Positions 13,017 through 19,980 of a stretch of 19,980 nucleotides of DNA are shown piece after piece; the stretch's first letter is position 1; each line of letters opens with the position of its first letter. This DNA is from CAVDHB01 sp963608705 (GTDB lineage: Bacteria; Bacteroidota; Bacteroidia; Bacteroidales; Bacteroidaceae): positions 1 to 19,980 of the forward strand of contig CAVDHB010000034.1 in assembly GCA_963608705.1 (NCBI GenBank). The letters are read 5' to 3'. The notes beneath the pieces are model-generated. The model worked only from the letters and a program-made list of their open reading frames with translations, was not told where the DNA came from and made no database searches. The position numbers and the translations under genes were made by a program.

Positions 13017-16000
13017 TTATTCGAGGTGGATGCTCAATCCTAATCCTTGCAGCTCATGCAGCAACACGTTCAAGGACTCCGGAATACCCGGCGTGGGCAT
13101 CGGGTCGCCTTTGACAATTGCCTCGTATGCCTTGGAACGTCCTGTGACGTCATCAGACTTGATGGTCAGCACTTCCTGCAATACGTGAGACACACCGAAG
13201 GCCTCCAACGCCCAAACCTCCATCTCTCCGAAACGCTGTCCACCGAACTGAGCCTTACCACCCAACGGCTGCTGTGTAATCAAAGAGTACGGGCCGATGG
13301 AACGAGCGTGCATCTTGTCGTCCACCATGTGTCCCAGTTTCAACATATAGGTGATACCTACGGTCGCTTTCTGGTCGAAAGGCTCACCCGTGGCACCGTC
13401 ATACAGACGAGTAGAACCCAAATGAGGAATCCCCGCTTTCTCTGTCCACTTACTAAGGTCTTCCAATTTCGCACCGTCGAAGATAGGAGTGGCGAATTTC
13501 ACGCCCAACTTCTTACCTGCGGCACCCAAGATAGCCTCGAATATCTGTCCCAAGTTCATACGTGAAGGCACACCCAGCGGGTTCAACACGATATCCACCG
13601 GTGTTCCATCTTCCAAGAACGGCATATCCTCCGGACGTACCAACTTACAGATAATACCCTTGTTACCGTGACGACCGGCCATCTTATCACCTACACCAAT
13701 CTTACGCTTCTTGGCGATGTAGACTTTCGCCATCTGAAGAATACCAGAAGGCAGCTCATCACCAATCGTGATGGCGAATTTCTTACGCTTCAACTCTGCC
13801 TCCAAGGCTTTGCTACGTTTCAGGTAGTTCATTACCAAACGGCCTATCAAACTGTTGGTATGGTCATCGTCCGTCCATGCGGAAAGCTGGATGCCCGTGT
13901 AGTCAATCTCAGAGAGTTTACCCATGGTGAAATGGTCTCCCTTATTAATCACCTCGGTATCTGTGTAGTCTTTCACACCTGCGGAAAGTTTTCCTTCCGT
14001 CAGTTGGGCCAACTTCTGAATCAAGAGTTTCTTCAAGTCGTTCTGCTGCTGCTCATAGCTGTCATCCAACTTGGCCAACACTGCCTTGTCAGCGTTCTTT
14101 TCACTACGAGACTTCTGCACACGGGTATAGAGTTTACGGTCTATCACCACACCGCTCAATGAAGGATTAGCCTTCAAGGAAGCGTCTTTCACATCGCCTG
14201 CCTTGTCACCAAAGATGGCACGGAGCAATTTCTCCTCAGGTGTCGGATCACTTTCCCCTTTCGGAGTGATTTTACCAACCATAATGTCACCCGGCTCTAC
14301 TCTTGCACCGATGCGGATAATACCGTTGTCATCCAAATCCTTGGTAGCGTCTTCGCTCACGTTCGGAATATCAGAAGTGAACTCCTCCATGCCGCGTTTC
14401 GTCTCACGCACCTCCAGTTGGAACTCATCCACATGTACGGAAGTCAGCAAGTCCTCACGCACCACACGTTCGCTCAACACGATACCATCCTCATAATTGT
14501 AACCCTTCCACGGCATATAAGCCACCAAAAGGTTGATACCCAAGGCCAGCTCACCATTCTGTGTAGCATAACCCTCGGTGAGGATGTCGCCTTTCTTCAC
14601 ACGCTGTCCCTTGTCGCAAATAGGATGAAGGTCTACCACCATATTCTGGTTTGTACGACGGTATTTCGGTATTTTGTATTCTTTGACTGCCGGCTCGAAG
14701 CTGACAAACTCGTCGTCTTCCGTCTGGTCGTATTTAATACGAATAGTCGTGGCATCCACATATTCTATTACACCATCACCCTCAGCGGTAATCATGGTAC
14801 GGGAATCCACACACACCTGACGTTCAATGCCCGTTCCCACAATAGGAGCTTGCGGACGAAGCAACGGCACAGCTTGTCGCATCATGTTAGAACCCATCAA
14901 CGCACGATGGGCATCGTCATGCTCCAAGAAGGGAATCAAACCGGCGGCGATAGAGGCAATCTGCTGCGGAGATACATCCATCAAGTCCACCTGAGCAGGC
15001 GGCACCACGGGATAATCGGCCTCCATACGGCACTTCACCTTCTCACGCTGGAAGGTTCCGTCGTCATTCAAAGGCGCATTACCCTGTCCGATTACCTTGC
15101 CTTCCTCGTCCTCTGCGGTATAATACTTAATGTGGTCATTATCCAAATCCACTTTGGCACCCTTGTCCACGCTTTCATCCTTCAACACTTCACGGTAAGG
15201 AGTCGTGATAAAGCCAAGGTGGTTGATTTTCGCATAGACACACAATGAAGAAATCAAACCGATGTTCGGGCCTTCAGGAGACTCAATCGGGCAAAGACGG
15301 CCATAGTGTGTATAATGCACGTCACGCACCTCGAAGCCGGCACGCTCACGAGTCAAACCACCAGGACCCAGGGCGGACAAACGACGTTTGTGCGTTACCT
15401 CTGCCAAGGGGTTTGTCTGGTCCATGAACTGGGACAAGGCGTTTGTTCCGAAGAATGAATTGATAACGGAAGAAATCGTCTTGGCGTTAATCAAGTCAGT
15501 CGGAGTGAACACCTCATTGTCACGCACGTTCATGCGCTCACGAATCGTACGGCTCATACGGGCAAGACCAATGGAGAACTGATTTTCCAACTGCTCACCT
15601 ACGGTACGTACACGACGATTGCTCAAGTGGTCTATATCATCCACCACCGCCTTTGAGTTTTCCAACTCAATCAAGTACTTGATAATCTCGATGATATCTT
15701 CTTTGGTCAAGACACGTGTGTCCGCAGGAGTGTCAAGATTCAGTTTCTTGTTGATACGGTAACGTCCTACCTCGCCTAAGTCATAACGTTTCTCAGAGAA
15801 GAACAGGTTGTTGATAACCTCACGCGCACTGGCGTCATCGGCCGGGTCAGCGTTACGAAGCTGACGATAGATATAGAGCACAGCCTCTTTCTCCGAGTTA
15901 CTCGGATCCTTCTGCAAGGTATTGAAGATAATACTATAATCAGAAGCGTTGGACTCTTCCTTATGTACAAGGATTGTAGAAGAACCACTGTCCAGAATCT

Positions 16001-16850
16001 CCTCTATATGGCTTTCCTCCAATATCGTCTCACGATCGATAATAACCTCGTTTCGTTCGATGGAAACCACCTCGCCTGTATCCTCGTCCACGAAGTCCTC
16101 AGTCCATGATTTCAGGATTCTGGCAGCCAATTTGCGCCCCACACATTTCTGAAGGTTCTCTTTGGTAACCTTCACCTCTTCCGCCAAGTTGAAGATTTCA
16201 AGAATGTCCTTATCCTTCTCAAAGCCGATGGCACGCAACAGGGTCGTCACAGGTAATTTCTTCTTACGGTCGATGTAAGCGTACATCACGTTATTGATAT
16301 CCGTGGCAAACTCTATCCACGAACCTTTGAACGGAATAATACGGGCTGAATACAACTGCGTACCATTGGGATGGATGCTTGAACCAAAGAACACGCCCGG
16401 AGAACGGTGCAACTGAGAAACTACCACACGTTCAGCACCGTTAATCACGAAAGTGCCATTTTCCGTCATATAGGGAATGGTTCCCAAATACACGTCCTGA
16501 ATCACCGTGTCGAAATCCTCATGGTCTGGATCCGTACAGTACAGTTTGAGTTTCGCCTTCAAAGGCACACTGTATGTTAATCCTCTTTCAAGGCATTCAT
16601 TGATTGTATAAAGCGGTGCGTCAATATAATAGTCTAAGAATTCGAGCACAAAGTTATTACGGGTGTCCGCAATGGGGAAGTTCTCGGAGAACACTTTATA
16701 CAATCCGTCCTTCTTACGTTGCTCAGGCGGAGTGTCGAGCTGTAGAAAGTCGTGGAATGATTTTAACTGCACGTCAAGGAAGTCTGGATAAGGCATCGGG
16801 TTCTTGACCGTAGCAAAATTTATTCGTTGATTCGTTGTATTTGAAGACAT
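13017..16850 (-). CDS. rpoB: DNA-directed RNA polymerase subunit beta
   Basis: About 1277 aa from the ATG at 16850 (MSSNTTNQRINFA). A TTG directly before it would add one residue, but the ATG is the natural start. The fork/rifampicin region reads FFGTNALSQFMDQ ... THKRRLSALGPGG near residues 467-498. The three positions most often changed in rifampicin resistance are the sensitive residues: D477, H487 and S492 here. Downstream are the usual catalytic-core segments (GRLCPIESPEGPNIGLI, MPWKGYNYEDGIVLSERVV, DKMAGRHGNKGIICKL) and the C-terminal clamp anchor GGKAQFGGQRFGEMEVWALEA. The gene is intact. It is separated from rplL by a hairpin-containing gap and followed closely by rpoC, so the subunits are made together. 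Confidence 0.99.
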   Translation of the reverse strand: MSSNTTNQRINFATVKNPMPYPDFLDVQLKSFHDFLQLDTPPEQRKKDGLYKVFSENFPIADTRNNFVLEFLDYYIDAPLYTINECLERGLTYSVPLKAKLKLYCTDPDHEDFDTVIQDVYLGTIPYMTENGTFVINGAERVVVSQLHRSPGVFFGSSIHPNGTQLYSARIIPFKGSWIEFATDINNVMYAYIDRKKKLPVTTLLRAIGFEKDKDILEIFNLAEEVKVTKENLQKCVGRKLAARILKSWTEDFVDEDTGEVVSIERNEVIIDRETILEESHIEEILDSGSSTILVHKEESNASDYSIIFNTLQKDPSNSEKEAVLYIYRQLRNADPADDASAREVINNLFFSEKRYDLGEVGRYRINKKLNLDTPADTRVLTKEDIIEIIKYLIELENSKAVVDDIDHLSNRRVRTVGEQLENQFSIGLARMSRTIRERMNVRDNEVFTPTDLINAKTISSVINSFFGTNALSQFMDQTNPLAEVTHKRRLSALGPGGLTRERAGFEVRDVHYTHYGRLCPIESPEGPNIGLISSLCVYAKINHLGFITTPYREVLKDESVDKGAKVDLDNDHIKYYTAEDEEGKVIGQGNAPLNDDGTFQREKVKCRMEADYPVVPPAQVDLMDVSPQQIASIAAGLIPFLEHDDAHRALMGSNMMRQAVPLLRPQAPIVGTGIERQVCVDSRTMITAEGDGVIEYVDATTIRIKYDQTEDDEFVSFEPAVKEYKIPKYRRTNQNMVVDLHPICDKGQRVKKGDILTEGYATQNGELALGINLLVAYMPWKGYNYEDGIVLSERVVREDLLTSVHVDEFQLEVRETKRGMEEFTSDIPNVSEDATKDLDDNGIIRIGARVEPGDIMVGKITPKGESDPTPEEKLLRAIFGDKAGDVKDASLKANPSLSGVVIDRKLYTRVQKSRSEKNADKAVLAKLDDSYEQQQNDLKKLLIQKLAQLTEGKLSAGVKDYTDTEVINKGDHFTMGKLSEIDYTGIQLSAWTDDDHTNSLIGRLVMNYLKRSKALEAELKRKKFAITIGDELPSGILQMAKVYIAKKRKIGVGDKMAGRHGNKGIICKLVRPEDMPFLEDGTPVDIVLNPLGVPSRMNLGQIFEAILGAAGKKLGVKFATPIFDGAKLEDLSKWTEKAGIPHLGSTRLYDGATGEPFDQKATVGITYMLKLGHMVDDKMHARSIGPYSLITQQPLGGKAQFGGQRFGEMEVWALEAFGVSHVLQEVLTIKSDDVTGRSKAYEAIVKGDPMPTPGIPESLNVLLHELQGLGLSIHLE

Positions 16851-16886
16851 CAAATAGATGGTTTGAAATTAGTAACTATAAGACAC

Positions 16887-16925
16887 AAAAAGGTTAAGAA
16901 CTCCCCCTTGGAGAATTCTTAACCC
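16887..16925 (-). terminator. Hairpin with T-run in the rplL-rpoB gap, probable attenuator
   Basis: Read on the minus strand, GGTTAAGAA and TTCTTAACC form a 9-bp outer stem (arms at 16892-16900 and 16916-16924). An inner CTCC/GGAG stem caps it, with a 2-nt bulge, and it is followed by TTTTTGTG. It has all elements of an intrinsic terminator but lies inside an operon whose downstream genes are essential. Partial read-through is therefore the likely design, giving much more L7/L12 mRNA than RpoB mRNA. A processing site is an alternative. Confidence 0.75.
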
Positions 16926-16947
16926 GATTAACCTCTGTAAGGTCTGA

Positions 16948-17322
16948 TTATTTCAGTTCTACAGTAGCACCAGCTTCTTCGATAGCTTTCTTCAAAGCTT
17001 CAGCGTCGTCCTTAGAAACGCCTTCTTTCAATTTAGAAGGAGCAGCGTCTACGAGATCTTTAGCCTCTTTCAAGCCAAGACCGCAAGCTTCCTTGACAGC
17101 CTTCACGACTTTCAATTTAGCGTCACCAACGTTAGTCAACATAACGTCGAATTCAGTTTTTTCTTCAGCAGCGGCGCCTGCGGCAGCAGGACCAGCAGCA
17201 ACTGCAACAGCTGCAGCAGCAGGTTCAATTCCGTATTCATCTTTCAGGATGTTTGCCAATTCGTTTACATCCTTAACTGTCAAATTTACCAATTCTTCAG
17301 CGAGTGCTTTCAAATCTGCCAT
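16948..17322 (-). CDS. rplL: Large ribosomal subunit protein bL12 (L7/L12)
   Basis: A 124-aa multicopy stalk protein that recruits translation GTPases to the 50S subunit. An N-terminal helical dimerisation and L10-binding domain (residues 1-33) is followed by an Ala/Gly/Pro hinge (34-52: EPAAAAVAVAAGPAAAG). The globular C-terminal domain has the conserved EKTEFDVML, KVVKAVKEA and GLGLKEAKDLVDAAP that contact EF-G and EF-Tu. It lies 47 bp after rplJ, its binding partner. The downstream gap with a strong hairpin suggests its message is made in excess over rpoB. Confidence 0.99.
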   Translation of the reverse strand: MADLKALAEELVNLTVKDVNELANILKDEYGIEPAAAAVAVAAGPAAAGAAAEEKTEFDVMLTNVGDAKLKVVKAVKEACGLGLKEAKDLVDAAPSKLKEGVSKDDAEALKKAIEEAGATVELK

Positions 17323-17369
17323 TTTCGTATACTTTTAATTGTTATTTACTTAGTTGAATTGTTTGAATT

Positions 17370-17888
17370 TTATTCGGGACGTTCGCCCAGAGTCTTTAAT
17401 ACACCATGTATTGTATTCGCACCAGACTGGAGTGCGGAAACAACGTTCTTCGCAGGAGATTGCAACAAAGCCACCAATTCCGCAAGCAATTCTGCCTTGC
17501 TCTTGAGTGCGGCCAGCGCATCCAACTGTTCGTTACCGAAGTAGAAGCCTTCCTCAGCGTAAGCGGCTTTCAAGGCGGGTTTGCCGTCTTTGGCCACTTT
17601 CTTCAACATTTTGGCAGGTGCATTTGCCGTGTTGCAGAACAAAATAGCTGTGGAGCCTTTCAAGGAATCATACACCGGAGTGTAATCCACCTCAGCGATT
17701 TCAAAAGCTTTGTGAAGCAACTTGTTCTTCACCACGATCATCTTGGTCTCTGCTTCGAAACAGCTTCTTCTCAGCGCGCTCGTCTCTTCTGCATTCAACG
17801 CGGTCACGTCGATCAAGTAGAAGTGAGCATACTCTTTGAGCTGCTCTACGAGACTATTGATAATTAATCCTTTATCTTCCTTTCTCAT
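17370..17888 (-). CDS. rplJ: Large ribosomal subunit protein uL10
   Basis: A 172-aa base of the ribosomal stalk: it binds 23S rRNA near the GTPase centre and carries L7/L12 dimers on its C-terminal helix. The N-terminus (MRKEDKGLIINSLVEQLKEY) and the central region around LRRSCFEAETKMIVVKNKLLHKAF follow the L10 family pattern. The C-terminal helix with LAELVALLQSPAKNVVSAL provides the L12-binding sites. The gap to rplA is only 13 bp, too short for the long L10 autoregulatory leader known in enterobacteria, so control must differ here. Confidence 0.98.
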   Translation of the reverse strand: MRKEDKGLIINSLVEQLKEYAHFYLIDVTALNAEETSALRRSCFEAETKMIVVKNKLLHKAFEIAEVDYTPVYDSLKGSTAILFCNTANAPAKMLKKVAKDGKPALKAAYAEEGFYFGNEQLDALAALKSKAELLAELVALLQSPAKNVVSALQSGANTIHGVLKTLGERPE

Positions 17889-17901
17889 GATTCTTCAAAT
17901 T

Positions 17902-18603
17902 TTAAGCCTCCTCAGCACAAGTCTTCGGGTCAATCTTGATACCACGGCTCATCGTACTGGAGAGATAGATACTCTTCACGTAAGTACCCTTAGCCGCAGC
18001 CGGTTTCAACTTGATGATTGTGTCGATGAAAACCTTTGCATTCTGGAAAATCTGATCAGGATTAAAAGAAACCTTACCGATTGAAGTATGGATGATTCCG
18101 CTCTTGTCAATCTTGAAGTCAATCTTACCCTGTTTCACCTCGCGTACAGCCTTCGCCACATCCATAGTCACTGTGCCGGCTTTAGGATTAGGCATCAAGC
18201 CACGCGGACCGAGGATACGACCCAGCGCACCGATTTTACCCATGACAGAAGGCATTGTGATGATTACATCCACATCTGTCCAACCGCCTTTGATTTTAGT
18301 GATATACTCATCCAAACCAACGTAGTCAGCACCTGCTTCTTTAGCGGCAGCCTCTACATCCGGTGTACACAGGCAGAGCACACGCACTTCCTTTCCCGTA
18401 CCATTCGGCAAAGACACCACGCCACGAACCATCTGGTTTGCCTTACGAGGGTCTACGCCCAGACGTACATCGATATCGATAGAGGCGTCAAACTTAGTGG
18501 TAGTGATATCTTTCACCAATTGTGCGGCCTCTTTCAAGGAGTATGCCTTTCCTGCTTCAATCTTGTCGGCTACTAACTTTTGATTTTTTGTCAGTTTACT
18601 CAT
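17902..18603 (-). CDS. rplA: Large ribosomal subunit protein uL1
   Basis: A 233-aa protein of the mobile L1 stalk that helps release deacylated tRNA from the E site; in many bacteria it also represses its own operon. The family segments are all present: DIDVRLGVDPRKANQMVRGVVSLP, the RNA-binding GRILGPRGLMPNPKAGTVT and the C-terminal SIYLSSTMSRGIKIDP. The gene starts 17 bp after rplK, giving the universal rplK-rplA pair. Length and start are normal. Confidence 0.99.
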   Translation of the reverse strand: MSKLTKNQKLVADKIEAGKAYSLKEAAQLVKDITTTKFDASIDIDVRLGVDPRKANQMVRGVVSLPNGTGKEVRVLCLCTPDVEAAAKEAGADYVGLDEYITKIKGGWTDVDVIITMPSVMGKIGALGRILGPRGLMPNPKAGTVTMDVAKAVREVKQGKIDFKIDKSGIIHTSIGKVSFNPDQIFQNAKVFIDTIIKLKPAAAKGTYVKSIYLSSTMSRGIKIDPKTCAEEA

Positions 18604-18620
18604 TTCAATTGAAGTTTTAA

Positions 18621-19061
18621 TTATTTACCAGGAAAAGTTCCTGTTACTTTAATACCCATGCTCCTTGCGGTTCCGGCAACCATTCTCATGGCAGACTCTA
18701 CTGTAAAGCAGTTCAAGTCCGGCATTTTAACCTCGGCAATGGCTTTCACGTCATCCCAAGTCAGCTCAGCCACTTTCGTACGGTTAGGTTCAGCAGAACC
18801 TTTCTTTTTCTTGGCAGCTTCGAGCAATTGAACGGCCACGGGAGGAGTCTTTACAATAAAGCTGAAAGACTTATCCGTATAGTAGGTGATAATAACCGGA
18901 AGCACTTTCCCGGCCTTATCCTGAGTCTTGGCATTGAAGGCCTTGCAGAACTCCATGATATTGATTCCTTTAGAACCCAAAGCAGGTCCTACCGGAGGAG
19001 AAGGATTCGCAGCGCCTCCTTTAATCTGTAATTTGATTAAACCAGCAACTTCTTTAGCCAT
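18621..19061 (-). CDS. rplK: Large ribosomal subunit protein uL11
   Basis: A 146-aa protein of the GTPase-associated centre that binds 23S rRNA together with L10 and is needed for RelA activation. The N-terminal domain contains the signature PPVGPALGSKGINIMEFCKAFN with the two conserved prolines of the thiostrepton site. The C-terminal RNA-binding domain ends in RSMGIKVTG. A 61-bp gap separates it from nusG and contains a small 6-bp inverted repeat (ACATAC-N6-GTATGT, 19104-19121), which I cannot assign to a known L1 regulatory site. Confidence 0.99.
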   Translation of the reverse strand: MAKEVAGLIKLQIKGGAANPSPPVGPALGSKGINIMEFCKAFNAKTQDKAGKVLPVIITYYTDKSFSFIVKTPPVAVQLLEAAKKKKGSAEPNRTKVAELTWDDVKAIAEVKMPDLNCFTVESAMRMVAGTARSMGIKVTGTFPGK

Positions 19062-19122
19062 TTTCGTTTATTTATTGTTTTGATTTATTGAAGAAGAAGA
19101 ATTACATACCGTAACGTATGTC

Positions 19123-19695
19123 TTATTCCTTCTCTACTTGTTCATATCCTAATTCCAACGGTGTAGGACGACCGAAAATCTTCACTTTCACTTTCAGTTT
19201 CCGTTTTTCGAGGTTGATTTCCTCTACCGTTGCGGAGAATCCTGCAAAAGGTCCTTCCTTGACTTTCACACTTTCACCCTCGGTATAAGGGCATTCCATG
19301 CTGATTTCGTCTTCAGGCATTTCCTCCGCACGACCCAAGATGCGATTCACTTCATTCTGGCGAAGAGCTGCGGGCGCTCCGATAATCTGACCGTTCTTGC
19401 GTTTTTCTCCTACAAAGAGGAACACATCCGGCGTATTACGGAGTTTGTACGCAACCTCACCCACCAAAGACGCTTCTACAAGCACATAACCGGGAAGATA
19501 AGTTCTTTCCTTTATCACAGATTTACCTGCCACCGTAGTGCGGTATTTCTCGACAGGGACTATCACTTGGAACACGTTCTTGCCAAATTCGGTATCTTTC
19601 TCGTTCTTGATTTCTTTCTCAAGATAATCCCGAACGGTCTTTTCCTTACCACTCATGGCAACCAACACGTACCATTTCTTTACATTCTCAGCCAT
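19123..19695 (-). CDS. nusG: Transcription termination/antitermination factor NusG
   Basis: A 190-aa general transcription elongation factor that bridges RNA polymerase to Rho or to the leading ribosome. The N-terminal NGN domain begins KKWYVLVAMSGKEKTVRDYL and contains the polymerase-binding YLPGYVLVEA. The C-terminal KOW domain is seen at about 138-165 (EGESVKVKEGPFAGFSATVEEIN). This is the core NusG rather than a UpxY-type specialised paralog, judging from its place in the secE-nusG-rplK cluster. It starts 11 bp after secE. Confidence 0.98.
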   Translation of the reverse strand: MAENVKKWYVLVAMSGKEKTVRDYLEKEIKNEKDTEFGKNVFQVIVPVEKYRTTVAGKSVIKERTYLPGYVLVEASLVGEVAYKLRNTPDVFLFVGEKRKNGQIIGAPAALRQNEVNRILGRAEEMPEDEISMECPYTEGESVKVKEGPFAGFSATVEEINLEKRKLKVKVKIFGRPTPLELGYEQVEKE

Positions 19696-19706
19696 TGTTC
19701 CTTGAT

Positions 19707-19904
19707 TTATAAAGAATGAGGATAAATCGTCTCCATCACGAATTGGAATAAAGAATCCAATGCGAACACCACTACCGCAATGATCAAGGAAGCATATAAT
19801 ACAACCATTGCGCTATGTGCCAATTCGCCTCGTGACGGCCACGTAGTATTATGGACAAGTTCATTGTAAGATTCCTTACAATATGTACTTAATTTCTTCA
19901 ACAT
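19707..19904 (-). CDS. secE: Preprotein translocase subunit SecE
   Basis: A 65-aa single-span SecE of the short form. An amphipathic helix with the conserved NTTWPSRGEL is followed by one membrane segment (MVVLYASLIIAVVVFALDSL) and a short C-terminal tail. It clamps the two halves of SecY in the translocon. The frame is open further up to a codon at 19949, but that lies inside the tRNA-Trp gene, so the ATG at 19904 (MLKKLSTYCKES) is the start. It is separated from the tRNA by only 12 bp and lies 11 bp before nusG. Confidence 0.96.
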   Translation of the reverse strand: MLKKLSTYCKESYNELVHNTTWPSRGELAHSAMVVLYASLIIAVVVFALDSLFQFVMETIYPHSL

Positions 19905-19916
19905 ACTTGTGATAAT

Positions 19917-19980
19917 TGGCACGGAAAGAGAGGCTCGAACTCCCGACACCTGGTTTTGGAGACCAGTGCTCTACCAACTG
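19917..19980 (-). tRNA. tRNA-Trp (CCA anticodon), 5' end beyond the window
   Basis: Read on the minus strand, the anticodon arm CTGGT-CTCCAAA-ACCAG gives anticodon CCA. It is followed by a 5-nt variable loop, the T-arm GGGAG-TTCGAGC-CTCTC and the 3' acceptor strand TTTCCGT with G discriminator and an encoded CCA end (19917-19919). The first ~12 nt, which form the 5' acceptor strand and part of the D arm, lie beyond position 19980. It is immediately upstream of secE and probably processed from the same transcript, an arrangement typical of Bacteroidetes. Confidence 0.95.

Noticed and set aside
14418..15248. Plus-strand open frame of 276 codons
   Set aside because: Antisense to the conserved core of rpoB; no recognisable protein.
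16851..16853. TTG start for rpoB one codon before the ATG
   Set aside because: The ATG directly after it gives the usual MSSNTTNQR N-terminus.
19104..19121. L1 autoregulatory site before rplK
   Set aside because: The 6-bp inverted repeat does not resemble the known L1-binding mRNA fold; too weak to call.
19905..19949. Upstream start for secE
   Set aside because: These codons overlap the tRNA-Trp gene; the ATG at 19904 gives the normal SecE length.

Overview
The window looks like a Bacteroidales chromosome (Bacteroides, Phocaeicola or Parabacteroides type). The ribosomal and RNA polymerase proteins have Bacteroidetes lengths and sequences: RpoC is 1427 aa, RpoB about 1277 aa and SecE 65 aa. 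The two promoters I can recognise follow the Bacteroides pattern TTTG-N19-22-TAnnTTTG. Species cannot be fixed from the sequence alone. Apart from the last 25 codons of a gene at the extreme left, every gene I support is on the minus strand, so transcription runs from right to left.

Right half (about 8.64-19.98 kb): the conserved translation/transcription cluster, in transcription order tRNA-Trp (cut by the window edge), secE, nusG, rplK (L11), rplA (L1), rplJ (L10), rplL (L7/L12), rpoB, rpoC. Gaps are short (11-61 bp). The exception is the rplL-rpoB gap, which carries a strong hairpin followed by a T-run and is probably an attenuator that separates ribosomal stalk protein from polymerase expression. 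A strong intrinsic terminator follows rpoC.

Middle (5.4-8.5 kb): a lone HicB-like antitoxin/HTH protein with no HicA toxin beside it; a nested palindromic, MITE-like repeat element of about 254 bp (7689-7942) holding five tandem 15-bp units; and comEC, a polytopic DNA-uptake channel protein. The long open frame of comEC runs into the repeat element, so its true start is probably a downstream GTG.

Left (0.15-5.3 kb): the accessory part of most interest. It is a five-gene cluster with a good Bacteroides promoter: vWA protein, vWA protein, PP2C phosphatase, Ser/Thr-kinase-like protein, vWA protein. This is the composition of the TerY-P phosphorylation triad (TerY-type vWA + PP2C + kinase), known from tellurite/stress-response genomics and implicated in antiviral defence. 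Here it has three different vWA paralogs. The kinase has Arg at the usual beta3 Lys position and carries a C-terminal tail of eleven 17-residue repeats, arranged mostly as exact 102-bp DNA repeats. The likely logic is that kinase and phosphatase set a reversible phosphorylation state, while the metal-binding vWA proteins act as ligand-binding or scaffold partners. The trigger and target cannot be read from the sequence.
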